From JAOTZA01 sp965224065 (lineage in GTDB: Bacteria > Acidobacteriota > Thermoanaerobaculia > Multivoradales > JAHEKO01), in NCBI GenBank assembly GCA_965224065.1, contig CBDCYF010000005.1, forward strand, positions 3,658,001 through 3,722,000: a stretch of DNA of 64,000 nucleotides. The letters are read 5' to 3'. Position numbers and translations under genes: made by a program. Positions 15,618-23,938 of the stretch are shown one piece after another. The notes below the pieces were generated by a model that made no database searches, was not told the DNA's origin, and saw nothing but the letters and a program-made list of their open reading frames with translations. The first letter of the stretch is position 1. Each line of letters starts with the position of its first letter.

Positions 15618-18600
15618 ATGCCTCTGAAGAAACCCCTCGTCGTTGTTTGTGGTTTAGCGTGTCTGGGCTTGTGCGGCGTTCTTGCCGCCCAGGACCATCC
15701 CAACCTGGCTTCGGGATTCGCTCCGGACCGGGTGTTCGACTTCGGGGGAGTGGAGAACGTCAATCTCTATTCCGGAACGCTCAATGTTTCGATCCCGATC
15801 GGCCAGACCTATCCTGTCGGAGGCGATCTGACCTACGGGCTGACCCTGGTCTACGACTCGAACGTGTGGCTTTTCCGCACGGTCCCCGACCCGCTCAACA
15901 ACAACGAGCCGACACCGGCAGCGTTCAAGAAGGCGCGCAACAACGCGGGCTTCGGCTGGCGGGTGAGCCTGGGCGACATCGTGGAAAAAGTCGTGGGCGA
16001 CCCGTCGGGCGTCTTGTCGTGGTTCTATCTCTCGCAAGATGGCGCGGAGCACCGTTTCTACGACACCCTCCATGAGGGCGAGACCAACGAATCGAACGTC
16101 TTCTACACCCGCGACGGCTCCTACATCCGCCTCAAGTTCCTCGCGTCCAACGTCTGCGGCGTGGGGACCGCCCAGATCGAGACCCCGGACGGTCTGGTCC
16201 GATGCTTCTCGGACCACGACCCGGGCCCGGGCGTCGAGGACTGGAAGATCGACCAGATCCGCGACCAGTTCAACAACACAGTCGCGATCACCTACCCGGT
16301 GAACCAGATCGTCTTGACCGACGACCACGGCCGCCAGCACACGATCCACACCGAGATCGACAGCGGAACACCGGTGCCGCTCCCGCGGATCACCCAGATC
16401 GACTTGGAGGCCTTCGGGGGCACGACCGCGACCTATCTCTTCGGCTACGACGACACGGTCATCGACTACAGCACCAAAGACATGCTGACCAACCACACGA
16501 CGCTGATGGTGTCCTTGCTCGACGAATTGACTCTCCCGGACGGCTCGAAGTACGAGATGCCGAGCTACCACACGACCTCCTCGACCGGCCCGACGGGCGG
16601 AGTCGTGGACGCCTCGGGGCTGATCCGCAAGCTCGAGCTCCCGACCGGCGGGACTCTCGAGTGGACGTACCGGGGCTATGGGCTCCCGGCCAAGGCGTCG
16701 GCCCAGCCGTACTTCGTGGGCTCGACCGGCGTGTGGACGCGGACCCACAAGAAGGCCGACGGGACGACGACGGGGACCTGGACCCATCTCGGTGGCGATG
16801 TCCTCCAGCCCGACGGCTCCTGCCGGCGGAGCTTTTTTGCCGACGACCCGGACGCCTGGCACCTGGGGCTGCCGTACTCCCTGGATGAGCCGCAAGACCG
16901 CGGCCGGTTTCTCTCGACCCAGGTCTGGGAGTCGAACGACGGGACCTCGTGCACGAGCACCAGCGGCAACCCGCTGCGCTCGACCTATGTCCTCTTCGAC
17001 AAGGACGTGCTTCCTCCCACCCAGAGCATGGACGGGGAGAACTGGTACAACAGCAACCGGAGGCTGGTCTCGACCCATACGGTCTACCACGACGACGGCG
17101 GCCGGTTCGCCGAGTCGATCTCTTCCGACTTCGACGGCCTGGGCCACTACCGTTTCACGATCACCGGCGGAGACTTCGGCGCCGGGGACGTCAAGAGCGT
17201 GCATACCAACTACAACCCGCTTCGGGGCACCTATCCCGGCACGTTCACGAACATCCCGTCGACCTCGGCCTGGGTGACCGAGACCTTCGATCTCCGGACG
17301 ACGAGCGAGGGCGGCGTGACGGCGAAAGAGCTCTTTTGCTTTGACGGGCTGGGGTTTCTCAAACGGCAGAGGACCCAGTTGGGGACCAACACGGCGGCCG
17401 CCGACGTCGTCCGGGCGTTCGAGCGAAACGGCGACGGGAACCTGCGCTACGAGCGCTTCTACGGCAGCGACCAGCAGGCGGCGCCCACGGGCAATCCGTC
17501 CGGGTCGGACTTCTGTGACGCCTCGTTCGAGACGGCGCTCGCGGCTTTGACGCCCGAGTACGAGATCGAGCACAAGTACAACTCCGGGACCCGCCGGCTC
17601 TCGCAGTACCTGGTGCCGGGGGCGATGCCCGAGACGACGTTCTTCCGCTTTCTGGACCGGACGATCGACGCGGCGACCGGGCTGGTGGCGGCGAGCGAGG
17701 ACGTCTCCGATCTCGAGACGACGTTTGACTACGACGCCCAGGGACGGCTGGTCCAGGAACAGCCGAGCGGGGCCCACGGGGGCTCCCGGGTGGACTACAC
17801 TTACGTCAACGCCGGGCCGGGGACAAACGCCCGTGTCGAGGTCCGGCGCCGGCCCAACGGCGGCGGCTCACCGCTCACCGAAGAGCACGTGGTCTTCGAC
17901 GACTTCGGCCGGGTGTTCCAGGAGAAGCGCAAGCTCCCGGGCGGGAGTTTTAACGTTCGCGAGACCCTGTACGACGCGCTGGGGCGCAAGACCTCGGTCT
18001 CGGAGCTGGGGCTCGAAGGCGGCCCGGCTCCCAAGACGACTCAGTTTCTCGAATACGATGCCTTTGGCCGGCCCGGCCGCATCCGCCCACCGGACGGCTC
18101 GACCCACGACGTCACCCTGGCCTACCAAGGCGTGCGTGAGATCGCGCGCACGGTCGCGATTGAAACCGGGACCGGCGAGACGGCGTTTACGACCACCGAA
18201 GTCTTCGACCGGCAAGGGCGGCTGTCGACGGTCACCGAGCCGTCGGGGCCGGGCTCGGCCCAGGTGACGACCACCTACGGCTACGACGTCGGGGACCGGC
18301 TCTCCTCGGTCTCGACCACGGCGACGGTCGAGGGAGCACCGGTCACCCAGACCCGGGCCTTCACCTACGACCTGAGGGGGTTTCTTTCGAGCGAACAACA
18401 CCCGGAGAAGGGGAGCGCGGGCAATGGAACCGTCCTGTTCTCGCAGTACGACGCCCGCGGCAACGTCGGGCGGAGGGTGGACGGCGGAAACGACGTCTCC
18501 TTTGGCTACGACGATGCCGAGCGGTTGCTCTCGGTCGCCGAGACCGGCGGGGCGGCGCTCAAAGACTTTGTCTACGGCACGGCGGGGAGTGAGAAGGGCA

Positions 18601-20807
18601 AGCTCGCCGAGGCCACCCGGCACAATCATCTCTTGGCGTTTCCGGGTCAGGACCTTCAGATCACCGAGGTCTTCACCTACGCGGGCCTCGGGGGCCGGGT
18701 GTCGAAGAAGGAGACCCAGAGAACCGACGTCGGGCCGAACTCCATGCCCCGGACCCTCTGGTTCACCCAGGACTTCACCTGGACCGAGCTCGGGGATGTC
18801 GCGACCGTGACCTATCCGAGCTGCGTCATCCCGACCGAATGCACCGCGGGCGGCAACCCTTCGGGTCAGCCGGGCCGGGTGACGACCTACGGCTACGACG
18901 AAGGGCTTCTCGGCTCGGTCTCGGGCTTCGCGACTTCCATCACCTACCACCCGAACATCCTGGTCTCCCAGATCACCCACGCCAACGGGGTCCAGGACGT
19001 CTGGACCCTGGATCCGGACGGGATGCGGCGCCCGGGCCGGATTCAGACCACCGGAGTCACCGGCGGCTCGAACTTCGACACCGGGGCCTACGCCTTCGAC
19101 GGGGCGGGCAACGTCACCGCCATGGGGTCGGACGTCTTCTCCTACGACGGCGTCAGCCGGCTGGTGGCGGGCACGACCTCGCAGGGCCAGCTCGCCGAGA
19201 CCTCGGCCTACGATGCCTTTGGCAACCGGGTCTCCGCCATGACCTCCCCGGTCGGGCCGCGCTCGATCGCGATCGATCCGGCCACCAACCGCCTCCTGGG
19301 AATCCCGTCGCGTCCGGTGACCTACGACGACCGGGGCAACCAGACCCGCTGGGGGACGACTTTCTTCACTTACGACGGCTTCGACCAACTCGTGCTCCAA
19401 CAGGACACCGGCTCGGGGACCGACCTCTCCTACGTCTACACGGCGGATGACGAGCGGATCGTGACGATCCAGAACGCGGTCCCGTCCGAGGAGTGGACCC
19501 TGCGCGACCTGGACGGCCTGGTCTTGAGGACCTTCGACCGCTTGACCGGCGATACTGACTGGGACAAAGACACGATCCACCGCCAGGGTCAGGTCTTGGC
19601 GACGGTAGAAGCGACCGCCGGTTCACCGATCACCCGCCACGCGCATCTCGACCATCTGGGAACGGTGCGGTTGTGGACCGGTGCGGGGGGAGCGAGCCCG
19701 GTTCACCACAGCTACACCGCGTTTGGGGAAGAGGTCACGCCGCCCGACGATCAGGACCTCCAGTACACCGGCCACGAGCGGGACATCCTGCGCTCGGGCG
19801 GCTGCTCCGGGACCGTCAACGTCGACAACCAGACGATCTCGACCGGGCAGACCTTCAGCGGCTGTGACGTCCTGAGCTCGGACGGAACCACCGTGACCTC
19901 GACCGACCTCGTGCGCTTCGAGGCCGGCGACTCGATCGTTTTAAGCGACTTCTCCGTAGCGGCCGGGGCCGAGTTCGTGGCGGCCCTCGACGGCACCCTC
20001 AACTCCGACCTCCAAGACCTCGACTACATGCACGCGAGGTACTGCAGTCCGGTGACGGGGAGGTTTCTCTCGACTGATCCCGTGAAGTCCTCAACTCGCG
20101 GTCTGCCGCAGAGCTGGAACCAATACAGCTATGCATTGAACAACCCACAAAAATTTGTGGATCGGGGAGGGGAAACAGTGGAGAGTGCTATTCAGCAGGT
20201 TCGAGATTTCGCCTCGGCCATACGGTTCGCGTCCGATGCCACTGGCGGGCGTGTGAGTCCGCTCGAAATAGCAAGAGTTGTCTTCCAGGAAAACCGAAAC
20301 GACTTCAATTACGTGAGAGGCTTAGACGTTTCGTCAATCGTTGGCCCGTTTGGCGCTTTCGGGCCCGGTCCCGCGGAATTCAAGAACTTTGGCAGTCGCC
20401 TGGCGGCAACTTTCGGCTTCACTCGGTTCTCTTTCGGAATCGTCGAGATGAAAGTCTCAACGGCCGCGGAGGTTCTTGGTTGGGATCCGACCAATCTCAG
20501 TGGCGAGCAGAGAAACCGAATTCAGAATATGCTGACTAACCCAGTTGAAGCACTTGTCCTTGCGGCTTTGTACCTCGACTACCTTAAGCAGCAAAGGCCT
20601 GGTGCGTCGATCGATGTCATCTTGAGCGACTACACTCGCGGACTGTCAGACTCGAACCAGATCACAGATGTGGCTTCTCGATCGGGAAGTTTCCTACCGC
20701 GGATCCAAAGCGCTTTGAATAGCGGTGATCCGTTTCTCAAAGTCGTAAACTGTGGAGGTCGCTACCGCTTTGCGGATCAGTGCACGCAAGGAGGAAGGAA
20801 GCGATGA
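15618..20807 (+). CDS. Secreted RHS/YD-repeat protein with C-terminal lysozyme-like toxin domain
   Basis: The 1729-residue protein begins with a signal peptide (KKPLVVVCGLACLGLCGVLAAQ). Residues 25-500 form an RHS N-terminal shell, followed by many YD repeats (for example TTFDYDAQGRLVQ, VSFGYDDAERL, FTYDGFDQLV). The RHS core has HAHLDHLGTVRLWT, YTGHERD and LDYMHARYCSPVTGRFLSTDP. About 75 residues with a beta-stack motif (AGDSIVLSDFSVAAGAEF) are inserted between YTGHERD and DYMHARY. The usual DPxGL junction is replaced by NPQKFVDRGGE. After it, base composition drops and a roughly 210-residue domain starts. It has VVFQENRNDF, FSFGIVEMKVSTAAEVLGW and NPVEALVLAALYLDYL, an order like lysozyme-fold transglycosylases (catalytic Glu, SxGxxQ-like loop, GAxYL helix). 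It is likely a contact or secreted toxin attacking peptidoglycan; the domain call is inference. Confidence 0.85.
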   Translation: MPLKKPLVVVCGLACLGLCGVLAAQDHPNLASGFAPDRVFDFGGVENVNLYSGTLNVSIPIGQTYPVGGDLTYGLTLVYDSNVWLFRTVPDPLNNNEPTPAAFKKARNNAGFGWRVSLGDIVEKVVGDPSGVLSWFYLSQDGAEHRFYDTLHEGETNESNVFYTRDGSYIRLKFLASNVCGVGTAQIETPDGLVRCFSDHDPGPGVEDWKIDQIRDQFNNTVAITYPVNQIVLTDDHGRQHTIHTEIDSGTPVPLPRITQIDLEAFGGTTATYLFGYDDTVIDYSTKDMLTNHTTLMVSLLDELTLPDGSKYEMPSYHTTSSTGPTGGVVDASGLIRKLELPTGGTLEWTYRGYGLPAKASAQPYFVGSTGVWTRTHKKADGTTTGTWTHLGGDVLQPDGSCRRSFFADDPDAWHLGLPYSLDEPQDRGRFLSTQVWESNDGTSCTSTSGNPLRSTYVLFDKDVLPPTQSMDGENWYNSNRRLVSTHTVYHDDGGRFAESISSDFDGLGHYRFTITGGDFGAGDVKSVHTNYNPLRGTYPGTFTNIPSTSAWVTETFDLRTTSEGGVTAKELFCFDGLGFLKRQRTQLGTNTAAADVVRAFERNGDGNLRYERFYGSDQQAAPTGNPSGSDFCDASFETALAALTPEYEIEHKYNSGTRRLSQYLVPGAMPETTFFRFLDRTIDAATGLVAASEDVSDLETTFDYDAQGRLVQEQPSGAHGGSRVDYTYVNAGPGTNARVEVRRRPNGGGSPLTEEHVVFDDFGRVFQEKRKLPGGSFNVRETLYDALGRKTSVSELGLEGGPAPKTTQFLEYDAFGRPGRIRPPDGSTHDVTLAYQGVREIARTVAIETGTGETAFTTTEVFDRQGRLSTVTEPSGPGSAQVTTTYGYDVGDRLSSVSTTATVEGAPVTQTRAFTYDLRGFLSSEQHPEKGSAGNGTVLFSQYDARGNVGRRVDGGNDVSFGYDDAERLLSVAETGGAALKDFVYGTAGSEKGKLAEATRHNHLLAFPGQDLQITEVFTYAGLGGRVSKKETQRTDVGPNSMPRTLWFTQDFTWTELGDVATVTYPSCVIPTECTAGGNPSGQPGRVTTYGYDEGLLGSVSGFATSITYHPNILVSQITHANGVQDVWTLDPDGMRRPGRIQTTGVTGGSNFDTGAYAFDGAGNVTAMGSDVFSYDGVSRLVAGTTSQGQLAETSAYDAFGNRVSAMTSPVGPRSIAIDPATNRLLGIPSRPVTYDDRGNQTRWGTTFFTYDGFDQLVLQQDTGSGTDLSYVYTADDERIVTIQNAVPSEEWTLRDLDGLVLRTFDRLTGDTDWDKDTIHRQGQVLATVEATAGSPITRHAHLDHLGTVRLWTGAGGASPVHHSYTAFGEEVTPPDDQDLQYTGHERDILRSGGCSGTVNVDNQTISTGQTFSGCDVLSSDGTTVTSTDLVRFEAGDSIVLSDFSVAAGAEFVAALDGTLNSDLQDLDYMHARYCSPVTGRFLSTDPVKSSTRGLPQSWNQYSYALNNPQKFVDRGGETVESAIQQVRDFASAIRFASDATGGRVSPLEIARVVFQENRNDFNYVRGLDVSSIVGPFGAFGPGPAEFKNFGSRLAATFGFTRFSFGIVEMKVSTAAEVLGWDPTNLSGEQRNRIQNMLTNPVEALVLAALYLDYLKQQRPGASIDVILSDYTRGLSDSNQITDVASRSGSFLPRIQSALNSGDPFLKVVNCGGRYRFADQCTQGGRKR

Positions 20808-21223
20808 ACTCGCCGAAAGAAGACAAAGGCACGTTATCAATAGTCAGAATCCTCGCCATCTTGCTGGCGATGGCATTGATTGTACTGGCAGTGCCTGCCG
20901 GCAACGATCCTGCTCTGTCACACAAGAACGATTTCTTGGCTATATTTGTCGCCGTGCCCTTGTTTGGACTTCTCTTGATCTTCATTATCGCGGCAAAAAA
21001 GGTCGGACATATTGTGGGGGCGTTTCTTGTCGCTTTGGCTATCCAAGCATACGGGCTTCACTGGGTTGAAATTGACCCGTTCTTTCAGCTGGCGTCACAG
21101 CAGGGTGAACTCCCGCTGCGGGCCTGGGCAGTTCTCTACCTTGCTGCGGTAGTCGTCCTCTTTTGGTCTGCCGTCTTTCTCGGTACTAGAGCAGTACTCA
21201 GGAGAAGGCAAAAACAGTATTGA
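20804..21223 (+). CDS. Small four-helix membrane protein, candidate immunity protein
   Basis: The ATG overlaps the RHS stop by ATGA and has a strong AGGAGG Shine-Dalgarno sequence inside the RHS 3' end. The 139-residue protein shows four hydrophobic segments: IVRILAILLAMALIVLAV, FLAIFVAVPLFGLLLIFII, VGHIVGAFLVALAIQAYGL and WAVLYLAAVVVLFWSAVFL, ending in a positive RRRQKQY tail. No known family was recognised. The coupling to a toxin-tipped RHS gene and the shared low G+C content make it the best candidate for the cognate immunity protein. A membrane location fits a toxin that acts in the periplasm. Confidence 0.75.
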   Translation: MNSPKEDKGTLSIVRILAILLAMALIVLAVPAGNDPALSHKNDFLAIFVAVPLFGLLLIFIIAAKKVGHIVGAFLVALAIQAYGLHWVEIDPFFQLASQQGELPLRAWAVLYLAAVVVLFWSAVFLGTRAVLRRRQKQY

Positions 21224-21317
21224 GGATCACGATGACCTGCTCTGATCCTGCGCGTCCTGGCCGGGCCTTCGCGCCAAAGACGAGGGGATAGCGAGCAGTT
21301 CTCCGACGGCGATTTTC

Positions 21318-21746
21318 ATGTCGAGGATTCGCGTTCGGGATTCACTTTGCACTTCGGTTGTCTGGTTAGGCTTGGCGATGTCGTTGTCGAGTTGCGGGGA
21401 GAAAGATTCCGGCGAAATGGTCTCCCTTATGCACGGCTTGCCGAACCGTTTGGTTGTGGTGTTCGAGAAAAATTTAGATCAAAGAGACGTGTATGCGTTT
21501 CAGGAGAAGCACACCCTCTCCTCGGTCCCTCACCCCGGGGGTGGATATCCGCATCGGCCCGAAATAGGGGCCGTCATAAAGATACAAGTTCAGGGGCATA
21601 TTGCCTACGAGATCGGTTTCTGGCCGAAAGTAACATCTGAGCAAATCGCAGCAATTCGCGACGAGATGGCTACCTCGAGTTTGGTGTACAAAATCTATGA
21701 GAACGTGGATCCCGAAGAGATCATTTTCGAACAGCAAGACGAATGA
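21318..21746 (+). CDS. Hypothetical lipoprotein, orphan in the RHS cassette
   Basis: The 142-residue protein has a lipoprotein signal: TSVVWLGLAMSLSSCG, with LSSC as lipobox. The mature part is small and acidic (RLVVVFEKNLDQRDVYAFQEKH, then IKIQVQGHIAYEIGFWPKVT and a Glu-rich end). No family was recognised. It follows the membrane protein by 94 bases and shares the lower G+C content of this segment. As a periplasm-facing lipoprotein it could bind a peptidoglycan-hydrolase toxin, as many lysozyme inhibitors do, but this is speculation. Confidence 0.6.
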   Translation: MSRIRVRDSLCTSVVWLGLAMSLSSCGEKDSGEMVSLMHGLPNRLVVVFEKNLDQRDVYAFQEKHTLSSVPHPGGGYPHRPEIGAVIKIQVQGHIAYEIGFWPKVTSEQIAAIRDEMATSSLVYKIYENVDPEEIIFEQQDE

Positions 21747-22377
21747 GCTGACGGTAGACGATTCGATTCAGACGACGAGTCAAAGAGGAAATGACTCGAT
21801 AAACGCTTTGGCATCGTTACCGCAGGACGAGGCGGAGCACCTCCAACAAGAGCTTAGCCGCGAGTTGCTGTCCTCGCCCATTGAGTTCGACCCGGAATCG
21901 CTTCGCCGACGGAACTGGGTGGCTGTCCCAGTCCGCGATGGAATCACCGACGAGCAAGCAGCCTGGATTGAGGCAGCAATTGCCGACATAGGCGAGTCTA
22001 AAGCCGTCTGTGTAACCACGGAGTCGAAGACACGCCCCGAAGCCTACGAAGTCGAGCTTTCGAAAAGCGGCCTCCTCAAGTTCCACTACAACTGTTTGCT
22101 GAGACCATTTGTCTTGGCGCCACAAAGCTTAACCTTTGCGCTGTTGGATGAAGCTGACTATTTCTATGTTGTAGCCGGCCCGGAGGTCTTCGTAGAAGCA
22201 GCGGTCGGTAGACCAGTTGCTGAAGCAGCAGCAGCGTTTTTGCGGTATGCACAAAAAATCCCAGAGTCAAGACGGACGCGGGAGTGGCTAATGGACATTG
22301 CGGAGAACTATCGTCCAACTAAGACCTTGAAAACGACGGACAACACAGACGAGGCAGACACAGAGGGTAGTTTCTAG
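21697..22377 (+). CDS. Hypothetical cytoplasmic protein, orphan in the RHS cassette
   Basis: The only ATG of this frame is at 21697, which overlaps the lipoprotein gene by 50 bases and gives 226 residues; no internal ATG or GTG offers a shorter protein, and a TTG near 21808 is the main alternative. The protein is acidic and soluble. The C-terminal half, LDEADYFYVVAGPEVFVEAAVG followed by a helix AAAAFLRYAQ, resembles small immunity-type proteins found beside polymorphic toxins, but no family can be named. Low G+C content and position suggest it is part of the mobile toxin-immunity segment. Confidence 0.55.
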   Translation: MRTWIPKRSFSNSKTNELTVDDSIQTTSQRGNDSINALASLPQDEAEHLQQELSRELLSSPIEFDPESLRRRNWVAVPVRDGITDEQAAWIEAAIADIGESKAVCVTTESKTRPEAYEVELSKSGLLKFHYNCLLRPFVLAPQSLTFALLDEADYFYVVAGPEVFVEAAVGRPVAEAAAAFLRYAQKIPESRRTREWLMDIAENYRPTKTLKTTDNTDEADTEGSF

Positions 22378-22526
22378 GCGTGCAAAATTGACTAGAGCTC
22401 GTACCGAACCTGCGAGATGCGCAATGTTCTCTCGGAGACCCGTGGCGCTAAATGGTCATGAGATTTGGGGGGGTCTCGGAAACAGGGAAGCGATTCTCTT
22501 TCTGACTCGGGGAGGAGTGCCTGCCG

Positions 22527-22652
22527 GTGAACGATGATCGCTTACTAGGGAATATGGAGGCGTACAAGAAGCTGGCCGAGAAGCTGAACTCTGTCGAGCA
22601 GGTAAGCAGGTACGACAGCGGCGAAGAAAAACAGGCCTGGACGTTGGCTTGA
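22527..22652 (+). pseudogene. 41-codon ORF, possible remnant of a displaced immunity gene
   Basis: A GTG with an excellent GGAGGAG upstream opens a 41-codon frame, with helical character (AYKKLAEKLNSVEQV) typical of the N-terminus of a longer protein. The frame closes just before the terminator at 22713. It is either a tiny gene or the 5' remnant of an orphan gene left by exchange at the end of the RHS cassette. The preceding 150 bases hold nothing convincing. Confidence 0.3.
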
Positions 22653-22712
22653 CATGCTCCCCGTAACTCGGTCCAGTCGAACCGCGAAAACGTGGTCTTG
22701 GGACTCTCCCCC

Positions 22713-22750
22713 CAAAAAAAAGCCGGGCATCCGCCCGGCCTTTTTGTTTT
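22713..22750. terminator. Strong bidirectional intrinsic terminator
   Basis: GCCGGGC (22722-22728) and GCCCGGC (22733-22739) form a perfect 7-bp stem with an ATCC loop. It is flanked by eight A residues on the left and a T run on the right, so it can stop transcription of the RHS cassette (plus) and of erpA (minus). Confidence 0.9.
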
Positions 22751-22764
22751 CGATGGGGGACGCT

Positions 22765-23160
22765 CTACATTGAGAACGACGAGCCGCAGCCGCAGCTCCC
22801 CGTGGCCTGGGGGTTGTTGAACTTGAACCCCGAGCCGGTGGGTCCGAGCACGTAGTCAATCTCGGTGCCGCTCAGGTAGCGAGCGCTCACCGGGTCGATA
22901 AATACGTTGAGTCCGTCGTACTCGAGAATGTGATCGGTATCGCGGGCCTCGAGTTCGAAGTCGAGGGCGTATTCGAAACCGCTGCAGCCTCCGCCGCGAA
23001 CCGCTACGCGGAGTCCCGAGGCGGGATCGAGCCCTTCGGTCTCGCGCGTGACCTTGACCATCTGGACGGCCTTGGAGGTCAGGGCGAGTGGTCCGGGGGT
23101 CTCGGGCGCCGGTTCTGCTGTCGACTCGGGTGAGGGGGTTTTGTCGAGGTCGGTACTCAT
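22765..23160 (-). CDS. erpA: Iron-sulfur cluster insertion protein, ErpA/IscA type
   Basis: The 131-residue protein has a Pro/Glu-rich leader of about 25 residues, then an A-type carrier domain. The three conserved cysteines are in GGGCSGFEY and the C-terminal GSCGCGSSF. It delivers Fe-S clusters to apo-enzymes. The ATG has a GAGGAG upstream, and the gene ends 14 bases from the bidirectional terminator. The N-terminal extension is longer than in E. coli ErpA and probably disordered. Confidence 0.93.
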   Translation of the reverse strand: MSTDLDKTPSPESTAEPAPETPGPLALTSKAVQMVKVTRETEGLDPASGLRVAVRGGGCSGFEYALDFELEARDTDHILEYDGLNVFIDPVSARYLSGTEIDYVLGPTGSGFKFNNPQATGSCGCGSSFSM

Positions 23161-23325
23161 GGGGATGCTCCTCAGGACAACCTTATGGGCGCGGGGGAAG
23201 TGAGTCAATCCAAGGGTCAGCGCCCGGCTTCCGTCAGAGACAACAAAACAGGGCACGAGTGCTATTCCTTTGGGGAGTCGGGCTTCTTGGGGTGGCCCGG
23301 ATGGCGATAGGATCCGGCCCCGCCG

Positions 23326-23913
23326 ATGGGGACGCCCTCCGCAGATCGAGACGACCGCCTGAGCGCCGGGGTCCGGCGGCGTTGCGAGGAGTACGCTCGG
23401 CCGCTCTACGCGGGCCTCGACGGCGTCCAGAGCTTTGACCGGGTAGAGCGGGTGCTGGCACGTCTGGCCACTTTGGCCGAGGACCAGCCCGGTGTGGACC
23501 GCCAGGCGCTCGAGCTGCTGGCAGTCTTCCACGGTGTGGTGGCGCGTCTGGGCTCGTTCGCGCCTGGTGGTCGCTTCGATCTTTTTCTCAAGGGCCTGGG
23601 TCTGGAGGACGCCGCGCGGGCGCGGCTGCGCCGCGGTCTCGAGTGGTTCGAGTCCCGGCCGCGGACCCCGGAGGAGCTGTTGCTGCACGATGCGGTCCTG
23701 CTCGAGGAGTCCGGTGTGGCCGCGGCGGTCGGCCGGCTGCTGGCGGCCGGAAAGAAGAAAACGGCGGTGGCACGGGCGGTCGAGGCCCTGGATGCCGGTC
23801 CGCCGCCGGAGAGGTTCCGTACTCCCCGGGGCGCGGAGTGGGGAGGGCGCGAGCGCCGCCTGACCGAGGCCTGGCTGGCCGACCTGCGCCGGCATTTTCC
23901 AAAAAGGGACTAA
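23326..23913 (+). CDS. Hypothetical protein resembling a degenerate HD domain
   Basis: The 195-residue helical protein has the outline of HD-superfamily phosphohydrolases: SFDRVERVLARLATLAE as the first helix, LELLAVFHGV where the HD motif would be, and LLLHDAVLLEESGV near the end. The first His and the Asp of the FHD motif are replaced (SFDRV, FHG), while a late HDA remains, so metal-dependent phosphohydrolase activity is doubtful. No membrane segment or signal peptide is present. The last codons and stop come from a GGGGAC-type palindromic repeat. The family call is an inference from pattern only. Confidence 0.6.
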   Translation: MGTPSADRDDRLSAGVRRRCEEYARPLYAGLDGVQSFDRVERVLARLATLAEDQPGVDRQALELLAVFHGVVARLGSFAPGGRFDLFLKGLGLEDAARARLRRGLEWFESRPRTPEELLLHDAVLLEESGVAAAVGRLLAAGKKKTAVARAVEALDAGPPPERFRTPRGAEWGGRERRLTEAWLADLRRHFPKRD

Positions 23914-23938
23914 AAAGGGGACGGTCCCCGAATTTAGT
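23901..23938. repeat. GGGGAC-type palindromic repeat, copy 1
   Basis: The block AAAAAGGGGACGGTCCCC followed by GAATTTAGT lies between two convergent genes. It contains the TAA stop of the plus-strand gene (23911-23913) and the TAA stop of the minus-strand DUF2203 gene (23934-23936). Confidence 0.8.

Noticed and set aside
15654..19580. Long antisense frames (707 and 570 codons) opposite the RHS gene
   Set aside because: They follow from the G+C-rich RHS codons; the plus-strand frame has a signal peptide, YD repeats and the RHS core, while the antisense translations are Arg/Gly/Pro-rich without motifs.
22424..22537. A 37-codon ORF before the RHS-cassette terminator
   Set aside because: No ribosome site and no protein-like pattern; it overlaps the better supported GTG frame at 22527.
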